From Paracoccaceae bacterium (GTDB lineage: Bacteria > Pseudomonadota > Alphaproteobacteria > Rhodobacterales > Rhodobacteraceae), in the NCBI GenBank assembly GCA_014762635.1, contig JABURR010000091.1, positions 24,229 through 88,228 on the forward strand: a stretch of DNA of 64,000 nucleotides, written 5' to 3'. The notes under the pieces are model-generated. The model saw nothing but the letters and a program-made list of their open reading frames with translations. It searched no databases and was not told where the DNA came from. The position numbers and the translations under genes were made by a program. Shown one piece after another: positions 28,426-39,210 of this stretch. The stretch's first letter is position 1. Each line of letters opens with the position of its first letter.

Positions 28426-30097
28426 GGAGCGGCTCGGCGCCTTCTTCTTCGAGAACCTTGTCGAGACCGACCTCGAGCTTGCGACGGATGCGCTCGGCCT
28501 CGTCCTCTTCAGGATCGAAGCTGAGCGCACGGCGCCACTGGAACTGCGCTTCGACTTCGCGCCCGACGGCCCAGTAGACGTCACCGAGATGGTCATTCAC
28601 GATCGGGTCAACGGGCATCAGCTCGGCGGCGTGTTCCATGTGTCCGACGGCCTCGTCATAGCGGCCAAGGCGGTAGAGCACCCAGCCAAGACTGTCGGTG
28701 ATGTAGCCGTCGTTCGGGCGTGCCGCGACAGCCCGCTCGATCATGTTGAGCGCCTCGTCCATGTTCTCCTGCATCTCGACGAAGGAATAGCCCAGGTAGT
28801 TCAGCACCTGCGGCTGGTCGGGGTTCAGCTCCAGCGCCTTGCGCAGATCGGCCTCGGCCTCGGGCCAGCGGTCGGTGCGCTCGTAGGTGATGCCGCGCGC
28901 GAAATAGGTGATCCACTGCGTGGCATCCGGCTCGGGAAAGAGGTCGATCGCACGTGTATAGGCGGGCGTCGCGTCAGCGTAGCGCTCTTCCCGGCGCAGG
29001 AAATCACCCAGCGTGATGTGAACCGTGGGGATCTCGGCATGGCTGCGCCCGAGCGCGGTCAGCACGTCTATCGCCCCCTCGACGTCGCCGGTTTGGCGCA
29101 TGGCTTCGGCGCGCCCGATCTCGGCCACGTAGAACGATGGGTGATCCTTGGAGATACGGCTGTAGCTTTCGGTGGCCAGTTCGAACTGCCCGAGATCCTC
29201 GAAGACAGCGGAGGTCAGCAGGATCGCATCGGTGTGGTCAGGGCGCAGGTATTCGACCATGCGGGAATAGATCAGGGTGAAGACCTGGTTTGCCTCGCCG
29301 CTGAGGGCGCCCGCGATACCGTAGAAAACTTCGGCAAGGCCGTCCTGGGCATTGCGGATTGCCTCATAGGGAAGGGTTTCCCCGTCGGCCAACCTGCTGC
29401 GGATGTCGCTCAACTGCGGATCGGTCACCGCGCCGAAACTTCCGTCGATCAGGTCCAGCGCGTCGGCGTTGCGCTCAAGCTGGCTGAGGATCGCCGCATG
29501 GGCGATCACGCCGCGACGGGTCAGCGACAGGGCGGGCATGTCCTGCCCGGCCAGAATGGCGTCGGCGCCTTCGAAATCCCCGACGGAGGCCAGCGCCAGC
29601 GCCTTGTGGAACAGGCCGAAGGCCATCATGCCATCGGTCTCGATCACCGCGTCGAAGGCTGCCAGCGCCTCGGACATGTGGCCCTGCCCCAACTCGGCCC
29701 AGGCAATGGCCAGCCCATCAACCAGCGGGCTGATCGCCATGCCGGCCTCGTAATCCTCGAGCAGCCTGTCATAGGAGTTCCCCTTGGCCGCCTTCGCCAT
29801 CAGGACAAGGTTCGCAAGCTGGCTCTGCGCCCCGGAGCTGAGCATCCGGCGTGCCACGGCCACGGCGTTGTCGACCTCTCCCAGGCCGATCTGAGCGGTC
29901 ATCAGGTTTTCCATCAGGACCGGGTTGCCCGGATCGGCGACAAGGGCCCGCGCATAGTAACCGACGGCCTCGCGGTAGTCGGTGTCGATGCTGGCCTGGC
30001 GCGCCGCGAGATAGGCACCCGCATCCTCGGTCGCGCTTGCGACCGGGGCCGCCAGGGCGGTCAAAACGGCGATCAGGACTGGGAAACGAACTGGCAC
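28406..30097 (-). CDS. Exported tetratricopeptide-repeat protein
   Basis: 563 residues when started at a GTG at 30097, which places a signal peptide ([21 protein letters not shown]) at the N-terminus; no ATG is suitably placed, and GAGGC lies upstream. The body contains many TPR helical pairs, clearest at the C-terminal end ([26 protein letters not shown] and [29 protein letters not shown]). Such proteins act as periplasmic scaffolds; a specific partner is not evident. It overlaps ispE by 20 bases, a conserved alphaproteobacterial gene order. The GTG start is the main uncertainty. Confidence 0.82.
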   Translation of the reverse strand: MPVRFPVLIAVLTALAAPVASATEDAGAYLAARQASIDTDYREAVGYYARALVADPGNPVLMENLMTAQIGLGEVDNAVAVARRMLSSGAQSQLANLVLMAKAAKGNSYDRLLEDYEAGMAISPLVDGLAIAWAELGQGHMSEALAAFDAVIETDGMMAFGLFHKALALASVGDFEGADAILAGQDMPALSLTRRGVIAHAAILSQLERNADALDLIDGSFGAVTDPQLSDIRSRLADGETLPYEAIRNAQDGLAEVFYGIAGALSGEANQVFTLIYSRMVEYLRPDHTDAILLTSAVFEDLGQFELATESYSRISKDHPSFYVAEIGRAEAMRQTGDVEGAIDVLTALGRSHAEIPTVHITLGDFLRREERYADATPAYTRAIDLFPEPDATQWITYFARGITYERTDRWPEAEADLRKALELNPDQPQVLNYLGYSFVEMQENMDEALNMIERAVAARPNDGYITDSLGWVLYRLGRYDEAVGHMEHAAELMPVDPIVNDHLGDVYWAVGREVEAQFQWRRALSFDPEEDEAERIRRKLEVGLDKVLEEEGAEPLHASEDG

Positions 30098-30159
30098 TGG
30101 CTCTGCCTCATGAAAATTCAATTGAGGTGAACCTAGCCGCCCCCCCGGGCCAAGGCAAT

Positions 30160-30185
30160 GCGGCGCGGCATTTTCGCCGCACCGC
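30160..30185 (-). terminator. Hairpin downstream of etfQO
   Basis: GCGGCGCGGC and GCCGCACCGC pair over 10 bases (one wobble) around the loop ATTTTC, ten bases beyond the ETF-QO stop. It separates etfQO from the TPR gene on the same strand. The T run is short. Confidence 0.65.
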
Positions 30186-30195
30186 AGTTTCAGGG

Positions 30196-31848
<1,653 letters not shown>

Positions 31849-32062
31849 GCTGAGGCTCCTTTCGTGGCGGCAGTCCGGCGAATTATTCCTGACCGCGTTG
31901 GATAAGCAGGGTTTCCGGCCGGGTCAATGCGAACGCTGCGTGAGGTGTGCCGGTCGCGCCGCGCATAAAACCGCAACGCCGGGGCCGTCCTTCGCTTGCA
32001 AAGGCGCTGCGAATTTGATTGGGTCACCTCGTCCGGCACCAAAGCAGATACAGACGTTCCCC

Positions 32063-32533
32063 ATGGACAAGATACCGATGACCCGCGCGGGCCACACCGC
32101 GCTGAATGACGAATTGAAAACGCTCAAGAGCGTTGAACGCCCTGCGATCATCAAGGCGATCGCGGAAGCGCGCGAGCATGGCGACCTGTCCGAAAACGCC
32201 GAATACCATTCGGCGCGCGAGAAGCAGAGCTTCATCGAGGGTCGGATCAAGGAAATCGAAGGCATTCTCTCGCTGGCCGAGGTGATCGATCCGAAAACCC
32301 TTTCGGGCTCGGTGAAGTTCGGCGCCACGGTCAAGATCGTGGACGAGGATACTGACGAAGAACGCACCTACCAGATCGTCGGTGAACCCGAGGCCGATAT
32401 CGAGAACGGCAAGCTCAACATCAGATCTCCTTTGGCCAAAGCTCTGATCGGCAAGGACGAAGGCGATAGTGTCGAAGTGCGCACGCCCGGTGGCGAAAAA
32501 AGCTACGAGATCCTGAGCATCAAATACATCTGA
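32063..32533 (+). CDS. greA: Transcription elongation factor GreA
   Basis: 156 residues from the ATG at 32063. Rescues backtracked RNA polymerase by stimulating transcript cleavage. The N-terminal coiled coil carries the acidic tip [27 protein letters not shown] (in pieces: GDLSENAEY with the key Asp and Glu), and the C-terminal FKBP-like domain has [12 protein letters not shown] and [15 protein letters not shown] longer open frame upstream overlaps etfQO and is rejected. Followed four bases later by a membrane/coiled-coil gene. Confidence 0.97.
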   Translation: MDKIPMTRAGHTALNDELKTLKSVERPAIIKAIAEAREHGDLSENAEYHSAREKQSFIEGRIKEIEGILSLAEVIDPKTLSGSVKFGATVKIVDEDTDEERTYQIVGEPEADIENGKLNIRSPLAKALIGKDEGDSVEVRTPGGEKSYEILSIKYI

Positions 32534-32537
32534 CCCC

Positions 32538-33560
32538 ATGGGGAATAACGCCATGGCGGACAGGAAACCGACCCCGAAGATCGACCTGCGCAGAACGGCA
32601 GAGGAAAGCGACGAACCCCGGCTTGGCATGGTCGAATTCGTCGCGATCGGCTTGTCGTTGCTGTGGCTTGCCCTCCTCGCGGCCTTCTTCGTGGTTTTTC
32701 CCTCCAACGGCGACCCGATGCAGATGATCCTGCTCCTACTATCAATGAGCTTGCCGGTGGCGGTGATCTGGATGGGCGCAATCTCGGTGCGCAATGCCGC
32801 GATGATGCGCGAGCAGTCCGAGAAATTGCGCGAAAGCGCGAAGCTTTTGCGCGACGCCACGGCCCAGCAGCAGGAAGACATCAAGCGCTACGGGCTGAAA
32901 GGGCTGGCCGACAAGCTTGACCTGCTCGAAGAGGCGCAGGACCGGATCGAACTGTCGATCTCCTCTCTATCGAGCGTCCGCCAGCCGGCGCGGCAACCGC
33001 TGTCCTCGATGGTCGCCCCCTCCCGGGACGCCGATGCGGCAGACCAGGGCAGCCTGGCCCTGGGTAATCCTGCCGATGTCCTGTCGAAACCGCTCGACAA
33101 TCCCACGCTGATCCGGGCGCTCAACTTCCCCGAGGACGTGGACGACAACGACGGGTTCAAGGCCCTGCGCCGCGCGCTGCAGGACCGCAAGACCGCACAG
33201 CTGATCCAGGCCAGCCAGGACGTGCTGACCCTGCTCAGCCAGGACGGGATCTACATGGACGACCTGACACCCGACACGGCCGCCCCGCCGCTCTGGCGGC
33301 GGTTCGCGCAGGGCGAACGCGGCGCGGCCATGGCGGCGATCGGCGGTATCCGGGATCGTTCCTCGGTCGCGCTGGCCTCGGGGCGTATGCGACAGGACAC
33401 GATCTTTCGCGACTCGATGCACCACTTCCTGCGCCGCTTCGACGATTTCTTCAGCCGGTTCGAGAAGATCGCCAGCGACGAAGAGATCGCCGAGATGACC
33501 GATACCCGCACCGCCCGCGCATTCATGCTGTTGGGGCGGGTTGCGGGCACGTTCAACTAA
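32538..33560 (+). CDS. Membrane-anchored coiled-coil protein of unknown function
   Basis: 340 residues. A charged N-terminus (ADRKPTPKIDLRRTAEESDEP) precedes two close membrane helices (about 31-55 and 60-80), a charged coiled coil (about 88-140, MREQSEKLRESAKLLRDATAQQQ in pieces) and a soluble C-terminal domain of about 170 residues (ALNFPEDVDDNDGFKALRRAL to the end). No family is recognised, though the composition suggests a conserved Rhodobacteraceae protein. Its start lies only four bases after the greA stop, so they may be cotranscribed. It converges on moeA. Confidence 0.7.
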   Translation: MGNNAMADRKPTPKIDLRRTAEESDEPRLGMVEFVAIGLSLLWLALLAAFFVVFPSNGDPMQMILLLLSMSLPVAVIWMGAISVRNAAMMREQSEKLRESAKLLRDATAQQQEDIKRYGLKGLADKLDLLEEAQDRIELSISSLSSVRQPARQPLSSMVAPSRDADAADQGSLALGNPADVLSKPLDNPTLIRALNFPEDVDDNDGFKALRRALQDRKTAQLIQASQDVLTLLSQDGIYMDDLTPDTAAPPLWRRFAQGERGAAMAAIGGIRDRSSVALASGRMRQDTIFRDSMHHFLRRFDDFFSRFEKIASDEEIAEMTDTRTARAFMLLGRVAGTFN

Positions 33561-33572
33561 CGGTTTGGAAGG

Positions 33573-35711
33573 TCAGATCCCGAAACCGGAATAGGGCAGG
33601 AACGTCACCGGATCGCCGGGCTTGATGTGCCGCGCACCATCGCCGATCTCGACCAGCCCCGTGGCCCAGCTCAGCCCCGAGATCCGACCAGACCCCTCGG
33701 ATTTGAACACTTCCGCCGCGCCCTCGGGCGTGAGGCGCGCGCGCAGGTATTCGCGGCGACCGGGTTTCTTGTTCTTCTCGAAGGCGGCAGGCACGGTAAA
33801 GGCCTGCGGCGCTACCCAGCCCGATCCGGCCAGAACTGAAAAGGCAGGCCGCGCGAAAATCAGTGAGCAGACCAGCGCCGCCACCGGGTTGCCTGGCAAG
33901 CCGAAAACCGGCACCCCCTCCCACAACGCCAGCGCCAGCGGGCGCCCGGGCTTCACCGCGATCCGCCATTCGCTAAGCGCGCCGGTCTCGCGCAACAGCG
34001 CCGAGACATGGTCTTCGTCCCCCGCCGAGGCCCCGCCCGAGGTCAGGATTACGTCCGCCTCCTGTGCGCCACGATCAAGCCGGGCGCGCAGCGCCTCACG
34101 GTCATCCGGAACATGGCCAAGATCGACAGGGCAATACCCCCAGGCTTTGGCCAGGGACAACAGCATCGGCCGGTTCGCATCGAATGTGCGGGCCGGGTCC
34201 ATGGTGCTGCCCGGCGGCGCGATCTCGTCGCCGGTGGACAGAACCCCGACGCGCAGCGGCTCGTAGACCCGCGCCTCGGTCAGGCCCAGCGCGGACAGAA
34301 GCGCGATATCAGGGGGGCGCAGCACATGGCCCTGCGGCAGGGCCAGCGCGCCCTCTTCCACATCCTCTCCGGCGCGGCGGGTATTCGAGCCGCGCTTCAC
34401 CGGCCCCCGGAACGCCACACGGGCGCCATCCACGGCGCAGTCTTCCTCGAGCACGACCGTATCCACACCTACGGGCAAGAGCGCCCCGGTCAGGATGCGG
34501 ATCGCAGACCCTTCAGGAACCGCCCCACCATAGGGCACGCCTGCCGCTGCGCGGCCCTCGACAAGTGGCAGAAGCTGGTCACCCTCGCCCGTGGCCGCAT
34601 GGGCAAAGCCATAGCCATCCACCGCCGAATTCGGCCCCGGCGGGTTCGATCGCCGCGCCATGTGATCAGCGGCCAGCACGCAGCCCAGTGCCTCCGTCAC
34701 CGGCTTGGTCGTCTCTGCCACCACACGGCTCAACCCCGCGCGCAGATGGTCGAGCGCTTGGTCCACCGGCGTCCAGTCCACACCAGGCGGCAAGGCGAAA
34801 CAGTCATTCTGCAGCGGCGGCGGGCGCAGCCGCTCCGACGCCTTCGTGGCATCAAGAAGCGTATCCTCCAGCCCGGCACCCAGAATCCAACCTTCCTCGC
34901 CCGCCGCGCCACCCACCTGCGTGAACGCCTCGGTCAGCCCTCCGTTCCGACCCATCTCGAGCAAAGCCTGTGCGAGACGCCGGACCTGAACCTCGTCCTT
35001 GATGGCCGCGGGATCACGGGTCAACTCCTCCTGAACCACCGCATCAATCAAGGACGGGTAGACCTCGGCCAGTACGACAGGCGCATTGGGCGCCTCGAAC
35101 GGCCAGACGGCAAGGTCGGCACCGAACCTCTGGCGCAGGGCGGTCAGGCGCGGCAGGCCAAGCAAAGCCTGCGACCCGACCGAGCCGGTTGTGAAAAGCT
35201 TCCAGACCGGCTGCGCGCGCGGCATAGCCTCTTCCACGACACGGCGCTCGGGCAACCCGTGACCGGAACGATCCGTCCCGCGTTCGGGCAGACCATCGAT
35301 CCCTGTTCCCGCCGGGCAACCCCAGAAAGGTCCCACCCCGGGGAACGCGCCATTCATCCGGGCGGCCACCTCGAAACGGTTGTTCGAATTGTCCTCGCCG
35401 TCCGCGACCTCGGCCGCCAGCCAGTCCCAGACCGCGAAAGCCGAAGCCTTGCCGGTCAGCGCCTTGGCGAAGCCAGCGGGGTAGCCCAGCGGGAAATCCA
35501 CCCCCACCAGAAGCCGCTCGCCCGCGCCGATTGCCTCGACCACCCGCGCCTCGAGCGCGGCCATCGCTGCGGACCGCGTGCGGTGATAGTGGGAGGTCAC
35601 GCCGCGCGAACCGGCCTCGCCGATCCAGATCGCATCCGCCGTCGGCGTCGCAGGAGACGGCGCCGAACGCGCCGACCAGTCCACAACGATGACAGCGTCG
35701 AACCCTGTCAC
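33573..35711 (-). CDS. moeA: DUF429-like domain fused to molybdopterin molybdenumtransferase MoeA
   Basis: 712 residues against about 400 for MoeA. Residues from about 303 to 712 form a complete MoeA: PGPNSAVDGYGFA, the LPVGVDTVVLEED block, GVLSTGDE, and the molybdopterin-binding TSGGASAGDEDHV, then PGRPLALA. MoeA inserts molybdenum into molybdopterin-adenylate. Residues 1 to about 300 resemble an RNase H-fold DUF429 domain: VVDWSA (Asp11), VDFPLGYP (Asp72), LAEVYPS (Glu216) and KDE (Asp239). What that domain does is not known. Last gene of the fdhD-orf57-mobA-mobB-moeA operon; it overlaps mobB by four bases, so the fusion is not a frame artefact. Confidence 0.85.
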   Translation of the reverse strand: MTGFDAVIVVDWSARSAPSPATPTADAIWIGEAGSRGVTSHYHRTRSAAMAALEARVVEAIGAGERLLVGVDFPLGYPAGFAKALTGKASAFAVWDWLAAEVADGEDNSNNRFEVAARMNGAFPGVGPFWGCPAGTGIDGLPERGTDRSGHGLPERRVVEEAMPRAQPVWKLFTTGSVGSQALLGLPRLTALRQRFGADLAVWPFEAPNAPVVLAEVYPSLIDAVVQEELTRDPAAIKDEVQVRRLAQALLEMGRNGGLTEAFTQVGGAAGEEGWILGAGLEDTLLDATKASERLRPPPLQNDCFALPPGVDWTPVDQALDHLRAGLSRVVAETTKPVTEALGCVLAADHMARRSNPPGPNSAVDGYGFAHAATGEGDQLLPLVEGRAAAGVPYGGAVPEGSAIRILTGALLPVGVDTVVLEEDCAVDGARVAFRGPVKRGSNTRRAGEDVEEGALALPQGHVLRPPDIALLSALGLTEARVYEPLRVGVLSTGDEIAPPGSTMDPARTFDANRPMLLSLAKAWGYCPVDLGHVPDDREALRARLDRGAQEADVILTSGGASAGDEDHVSALLRETGALSEWRIAVKPGRPLALALWEGVPVFGLPGNPVAALVCSLIFARPAFSVLAGSGWVAPQAFTVPAAFEKNKKPGRREYLRARLTPEGAAEVFKSEGSGRISGLSWATGLVEIGDGARHIKPGDPVTFLPYSGFGI

Positions 35712-36202
35712 AAGCCAACCTCTCTCAGGATGAAATCCGCCACGGCCCGCGTGTCGTTCAGATCGAAAACCGGAACCCCCACGCCCTCAACCGCGCAATC
35801 GGCGGCGATGGCCTTGATGGTCGGATCCTCGGGCGCGATCAGCGGGTTGCCGGTTTCCTGCCGGTGCGCCTCGACCTTGGGGTGCTCGTCACGCTTGTAG
35901 CCTTCCACCAGCACCAGATCGACGGGCGAGAGCCGTGCCAGAAGGTCCGAAAGCGGCGGTTCCGCCTCGCCCCGCAACTCGTGCATCAGCGCCCAGCGCT
36001 TGCCGGACGAGAGCAGAACCTCGGTCGCGCCTGCCTCTCGGTGGCGGAAACTGTCCTTGCCGGGCTGATCCACGTCAAAGCTGTGATGCGCGTGTTTCAC
36101 GGTCGAGACGGTGATCCCGCGCCCGGAAATCTCGGACACCAGCCGCTCCATCAACCCGGTTTTCCCGGCGTTCTTCCAGCCGACAACTCCGAAGATTCTC
36201 AT
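35708..36202 (-). CDS. mobB: Molybdopterin-guanine dinucleotide biosynthesis protein MobB
   Basis: 164 residues. P-loop GTPase-like protein with GWKNAGKT near the N-terminus, the family KHAHHSFDVDQPGKDSFRHREAGA block (in pieces: VKHAHHSFDVD, DSFRHREAGA), and LVEGYKRDEHPKVE. MobB assists MobA in making molybdopterin guanine dinucleotide, the form used by DMSO-reductase-family enzymes such as formate dehydrogenase. It overlaps both mobA upstream and moeA downstream by four bases. Confidence 0.95.
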   Translation of the reverse strand: MRIFGVVGWKNAGKTGLMERLVSEISGRGITVSTVKHAHHSFDVDQPGKDSFRHREAGATEVLLSSGKRWALMHELRGEAEPPLSDLLARLSPVDLVLVEGYKRDEHPKVEAHRQETGNPLIAPEDPTIKAIAADCAVEGVGVPVFDLNDTRAVADFILREVGL

Positions 36203-36822
36203 GCGGCCCCCTCGGAAATCAGTGCCTGCGCCACTTCAAGATCCTCCGGCGTGTTGACGTTGAAAAAGGGATCGATGCGCCCCACCGGGAACATCGCCTC
36301 GGCGCAGCCGTGCTTGTCGGTCCAGAGAACCACCTTGCGCAGCCCGTCGGTCAGAGCTTGCCGCAGATCGTCGCGCAGCGCCACCGGCCATAGGCCGAAG
36401 GTCGGGTGCCTCACCCGCCCACGTTCGGGGTGCGGGGTCGCGGCAAGGGCGATCACCGTGCCTGCCTCTTCGGCCGCGGTCAGCAGCTTGGCAACCAGAT
36501 CTTCTGGAAAGAACGGCGTATCCGCCGCCGCCGTCACGATGGCCTCGGCGCCCTGCCCAGCGGCCCAATCGAGCCCGGCCAGAACCCCGGCCAGCGGCCC
36601 CGCGAAACCCTCGATACTGTCGGCCAGCACCGGCAGGCCGAAGTCGTCGAACCGCGCCGGATCGCCATTGGCGTTGAGCGCGAGACCCGCCACCTGCGGC
36701 GACAACCGATCGATGACCTGGCCCAGAATCGTGCTTTCACCCAGGGGCAGCAGCCCCTTGTCGCCGCCGCCCATACGCCGCGCCTGCCCGCCGGCCAGTA
36801 TGACACCGAGCGGCGCGGTCAT
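36199..36822 (-). CDS. mobA: Molybdenum cofactor guanylyltransferase MobA
   Basis: 207 residues from the ATG at 36822; an ATG five codons upstream would overlap the previous gene more. Transfers GMP from GTP to molybdopterin. The nucleotide-binding LAGGQARRMGGGDKGLLPLG motif lies at the N-terminus, the Mg2+-binding Asp in AAADTPFFPEDLV, and a C-terminal FFNVNTPEDL motif is typical. It is coupled by overlaps to orf57 and mobB. Confidence 0.95.
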   Translation of the reverse strand: MTAPLGVILAGGQARRMGGGDKGLLPLGESTILGQVIDRLSPQVAGLALNANGDPARFDDFGLPVLADSIEGFAGPLAGVLAGLDWAAGQGAEAIVTAAADTPFFPEDLVAKLLTAAEEAGTVIALAATPHPERGRVRHPTFGLWPVALRDDLRQALTDGLRKVVLWTDKHGCAEAMFPVGRIDPFFNVNTPEDLEVAQALISEGAA

Positions 36823-36992
36823 GCGGCGTCCCTCCATACGTCAAGCCGCGCGCGGAACTCCTCAGGGCCCATCACCTCAGGCAAGGCCGTGTCGGGCACC
36901 GAAACCATCGAGATCCCGGATGGAAAGATCGCGGCCCATTTCAACTCGCGCCGCGACACCGCGTCGACCAACGGGGTGGAGCCATCAGGCAT
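36819..36992 (-). CDS. Small protein of unknown function between fdhD and mobA
   Basis: 57 residues from the ATG at 36992. Its 5' end overlaps fdhD by eight bases and its TGA overlaps the mobA ATG (four bases), so it sits in a coupled chain where spurious frames would be unlikely. The sequence has a readable globular pattern (PLVDAVSRRELKWAAIFP, GISMVSVPDTALPEVMGPEEF) with no signal peptide, Cys or membrane segment. No family is recognised. Its position suggests a role in Mo-cofactor or formate dehydrogenase maturation, but this is inference. Confidence 0.6.
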   Translation of the reverse strand: MPDGSTPLVDAVSRRELKWAAIFPSGISMVSVPDTALPEVMGPEEFRARLDVWRDAA

Positions 36993-37872
36993 CGGGCGCC
37001 CCTTTGCGGCGGCTCTTGCGGTCTTCCTCGGGCACCGATTTCGGATCGATGTCGCGCACCAGCCGCTCCTCGCCCGCCAGGCAGACAAAGCGCTGCCCGC
37101 GCATCCGGCCGATCAGCGTCAGCCCCACCTGCCGCGCGATCTCAACCCCCCAAGCGGTGAAGCCCGAGCGCGAGGCCAGCACCGGGATCCCCATGAGCGC
37201 GGTCTTGATCACCATCTCGGACGTCAGACGGCCCGTGGTGTAAAGGATCTTGCCCTTGGGCGAGACACCTTCGGAGAGCATCCAGCCCGCGATCTTGTCC
37301 ACCGCGTTGTGGCGACCGACATCTTCCATGTAGACGAGCGGCCGGTCCTCTTCGCACAACACGGTTCCGTGGATCGCCCCGGCCTCCAGATAAAGGCTCG
37401 GCGTGCGGTTAATCTTGTGCGCCAGCGCATAAAGCCAGCTGGTGCGCACCTCGGCGGGCGGCAGGGTCAGCCCCTCCAGCCCCTCCATCATGTCGCCGAA
37501 GACGGTGCCCACCGCGCAGCCCGAGGTGCGGGTCTTCTTCTTCAGCTTTTCCTCGTAGGTGGTCTGGCTGTCGGTGCGCACGACGACGGTCTCGATCTCG
37601 TCGTCATATTGCACGGCGATGACCGCTTCCCCCTCGCGCAGCATCCCCTGGTTCTTGAGGAAACCCAGCGCCAGGTACTCGGGGTAATCGCCGATTGTCA
37701 TGGCAGTGACGATTTCCTGGCTGTTGAGGTAGATCGTCAGGGGCCGCTCCTCGACCACCGAGATCGCCGCGCGATTGCCCTCGTGATCGACACCCTCCAC
37801 CGCGCGGGTCAGGCCCGCCCGACCCGGATCCGGCGCAATCAGATAGTCATCGAAGCTATCATGATTTGTCAT
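36985..37872 (-). CDS. fdhD: Formate dehydrogenase accessory sulfurtransferase FdhD
   Basis: 295 residues. Transfers sulfur from IscS to the molybdenum cofactor of formate dehydrogenase. Conserved blocks are EERPLTIYLN, the MTIGDYPEYLALGFL segment, MEDVGRHNAVDKIAGW, YTTGRLTSEMVIKTA and ASRSGFTAWGVEIA. The E. coli protein uses a CxxC pair; here the corresponding place reads TSGCAVGT with a single Cys119, a variant. First gene of the Mo-cofactor operon; formate dehydrogenase genes themselves are not in the window. Divergent from azlC. Confidence 0.94.
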   Translation of the reverse strand: MTNHDSFDDYLIAPDPGRAGLTRAVEGVDHEGNRAAISVVEERPLTIYLNSQEIVTAMTIGDYPEYLALGFLKNQGMLREGEAVIAVQYDDEIETVVVRTDSQTTYEEKLKKKTRTSGCAVGTVFGDMMEGLEGLTLPPAEVRTSWLYALAHKINRTPSLYLEAGAIHGTVLCEEDRPLVYMEDVGRHNAVDKIAGWMLSEGVSPKGKILYTTGRLTSEMVIKTALMGIPVLASRSGFTAWGVEIARQVGLTLIGRMRGQRFVCLAGEERLVRDIDPKSVPEEDRKSRRKGAPDA

Positions 37873-37931
37873 TTGAACCTCCTCCGCCGCTTCGGTATCG
37901 AGGCGCGGTCAACGATATCTAGGATAAGGCA

Positions 37932-38648
37932 ATGCCCGCCTCCACCCCGAAATCGGCCTTTTGGCGCGGCTTCCGCGGCGGCCTGCCATTTATTCTGGTA
38001 ATCGTACCCTTCGGGACGCTGTTCGGCGTGGTGGGAACCGAGGCCGGGCTGGATATCTTCCAGGTCCTGGGATTCAGCTTTCTGGTGATTGCCGGGGCCG
38101 CGCAATTCACGGCGGTGCAGCTCATGTCGGAACACGCGCCGACGGTGGTCGTACTGAGCACGGCGCTGGCGGTGAACCTGCGCATGGCGATGTATTCCGC
38201 CGCGCTGACACCGCATATGGGCGCGGCACCGCTGTGGCAGCGGGCGCTGGCCTCCTATTTCATGGTGGACCAGACCTTCGCCGTCGCCCACGGAGAATTC
38301 GAAAACCACAAGCGCCCCGCGCGCGAGAATGTCGCCTTCTTCCTCGGCGCGGCCTTCGCGATCGCGCCGCTGTGGTACCTGGCGACTTTCGTAGGCGCGG
38401 CGGCGGGCACGCGGATTCCGCCGGAATTCGCACTCGATTTCGCGGTGCCGATCACCTTTCTGGCGATCGTCGCACCGATGCTGAAGTCGCTGGCCCATGT
38501 GGCCGCGGCAGTGACCTCGATCGTGCTGAGCCTTTTGCTGGTCTGGATGCCGTTCAGCGCCGGGCTTCTGGTGGCGGCAGCCGTCGCGATGCCGGTGGGC
38601 GCCGGGGTCGAGATCTGGATGGAGGCACGCCGTGATTCAGCTGAGTAG
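37932..38648 (+). CDS. azlC: AzlC family branched-chain amino acid exporter, large subunit
   Basis: 238 residues with six or seven helices. The early FWRGFRGGLPFILVIVPFGTLFG segment, FLVIAGAAQFTAVQLM and the AVNLRMAMYSAAL motif are typical of AzlC. With AzlD it exports branched-chain or related amino acids through the inner membrane. Its 3' end overlaps azlD by 17 bases. Divergent from fdhD with about 60 bases between starts. Confidence 0.92.
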   Translation: MPASTPKSAFWRGFRGGLPFILVIVPFGTLFGVVGTEAGLDIFQVLGFSFLVIAGAAQFTAVQLMSEHAPTVVVLSTALAVNLRMAMYSAALTPHMGAAPLWQRALASYFMVDQTFAVAHGEFENHKRPARENVAFFLGAAFAIAPLWYLATFVGAAAGTRIPPEFALDFAVPITFLAIVAPMLKSLAHVAAAVTSIVLSLLLVWMPFSAGLLVAAAVAMPVGAGVEIWMEARRDSAE

Positions 38649-38964
38649 CCTTGAGATCTGGACGATTATCGTCCTTCTGGGTGCAGGAACCTTCCTGATC
38701 CGGTTCTCGTTCATCGGGTTGATCGGTGAACGGCAGATGCCGGGCTGGGTGCTGCGCCTGCTGCGCTTCGCGCCGGTGGCGGTGATGCCCGGGCTGGTGG
38801 CGCCGCTGATCCTGTGGCCGCCCGCGACCGGGGGCGAGACCGACCCCGCGCGGCTTCTGGCCGCGGCGGCTGCACTTGTCGTAGGGCTGATCACGAAAAA
38901 CGTGCTGGCCGCCATCTTCGGCGGCGCAGTCACGCTTTACGCGGCATTGTTCCTGATCGGGTAG
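38632..38964 (+). CDS. azlD: AzlD family branched-chain amino acid exporter, small subunit
   Basis: 110 residues with four helices, starting at a GTG at 38632 with GGAGG six bases upstream inside azlC. The pattern TFLIRFSFIGLIGERQMPGWVLRLLRFAPVAVM (pieces: FLIR, LRFAPVAVMPGL) and the VGLITKNVLAAI segment mark AzlD. It works as a complex with AzlC. The overlap of 17 bases implies coupled translation. Confidence 0.92.
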   Translation: MIQLSSLEIWTIIVLLGAGTFLIRFSFIGLIGERQMPGWVLRLLRFAPVAVMPGLVAPLILWPPATGGETDPARLLAAAAALVVGLITKNVLAAIFGGAVTLYAALFLIG

Positions 38965-38974
38965 GGTCGGCGGA

Positions 38975-39109
38975 TCAGCCGTTGATCATCGCCAGAAGAA
39001 CCAGCGCGACCAGAATCACGACAGTCGTCTTGATCGTCCAGCTAATGAAACCGGCAAAGGTCTTTTCCTGTTCGGCGATATCCATCGTGCCATGCTTGTG
39101 CTCAGCCAT
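38975..39109 (-). CDS. aa3-type cytochrome c oxidase subunit IV
   Basis: 44 residues, too short for common ORF cutoffs. MAEHKHGTMDIAEQEKTFAG is the conserved soluble start of the bacterial aa3 subunit IV family (a DIxEQEKTFAGF-type motif), followed by one membrane helix (TVVILVALVLLAMI). This single-helix peptide associates with the aa3-type terminal oxidase in Rhodobacter and Paracoccus; its role is not essential. The other oxidase genes are not nearby. Convergent with azlD ten bases away. Confidence 0.88.
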   Translation of the reverse strand: MAEHKHGTMDIAEQEKTFAGFISWTIKTTVVILVALVLLAMING

Positions 39110-39210
39110 CGGTCACATCCTCTGAGTTCGATTGTTGCAAGCCGGGATAGACGATTTGCACGGCCCTGTCACGGGGCCAAATCGCCGCAAATTGGCGCAG
39201 GTCGTGGGCC

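Noticed and set aside
34008..35900. A 630-codon plus-strand frame antisense to the DUF429-MoeA gene
   Set aside because: Composition is Arg/Gln-rich and spans a gene boundary on the other strand; no ribosome binding site or motif.
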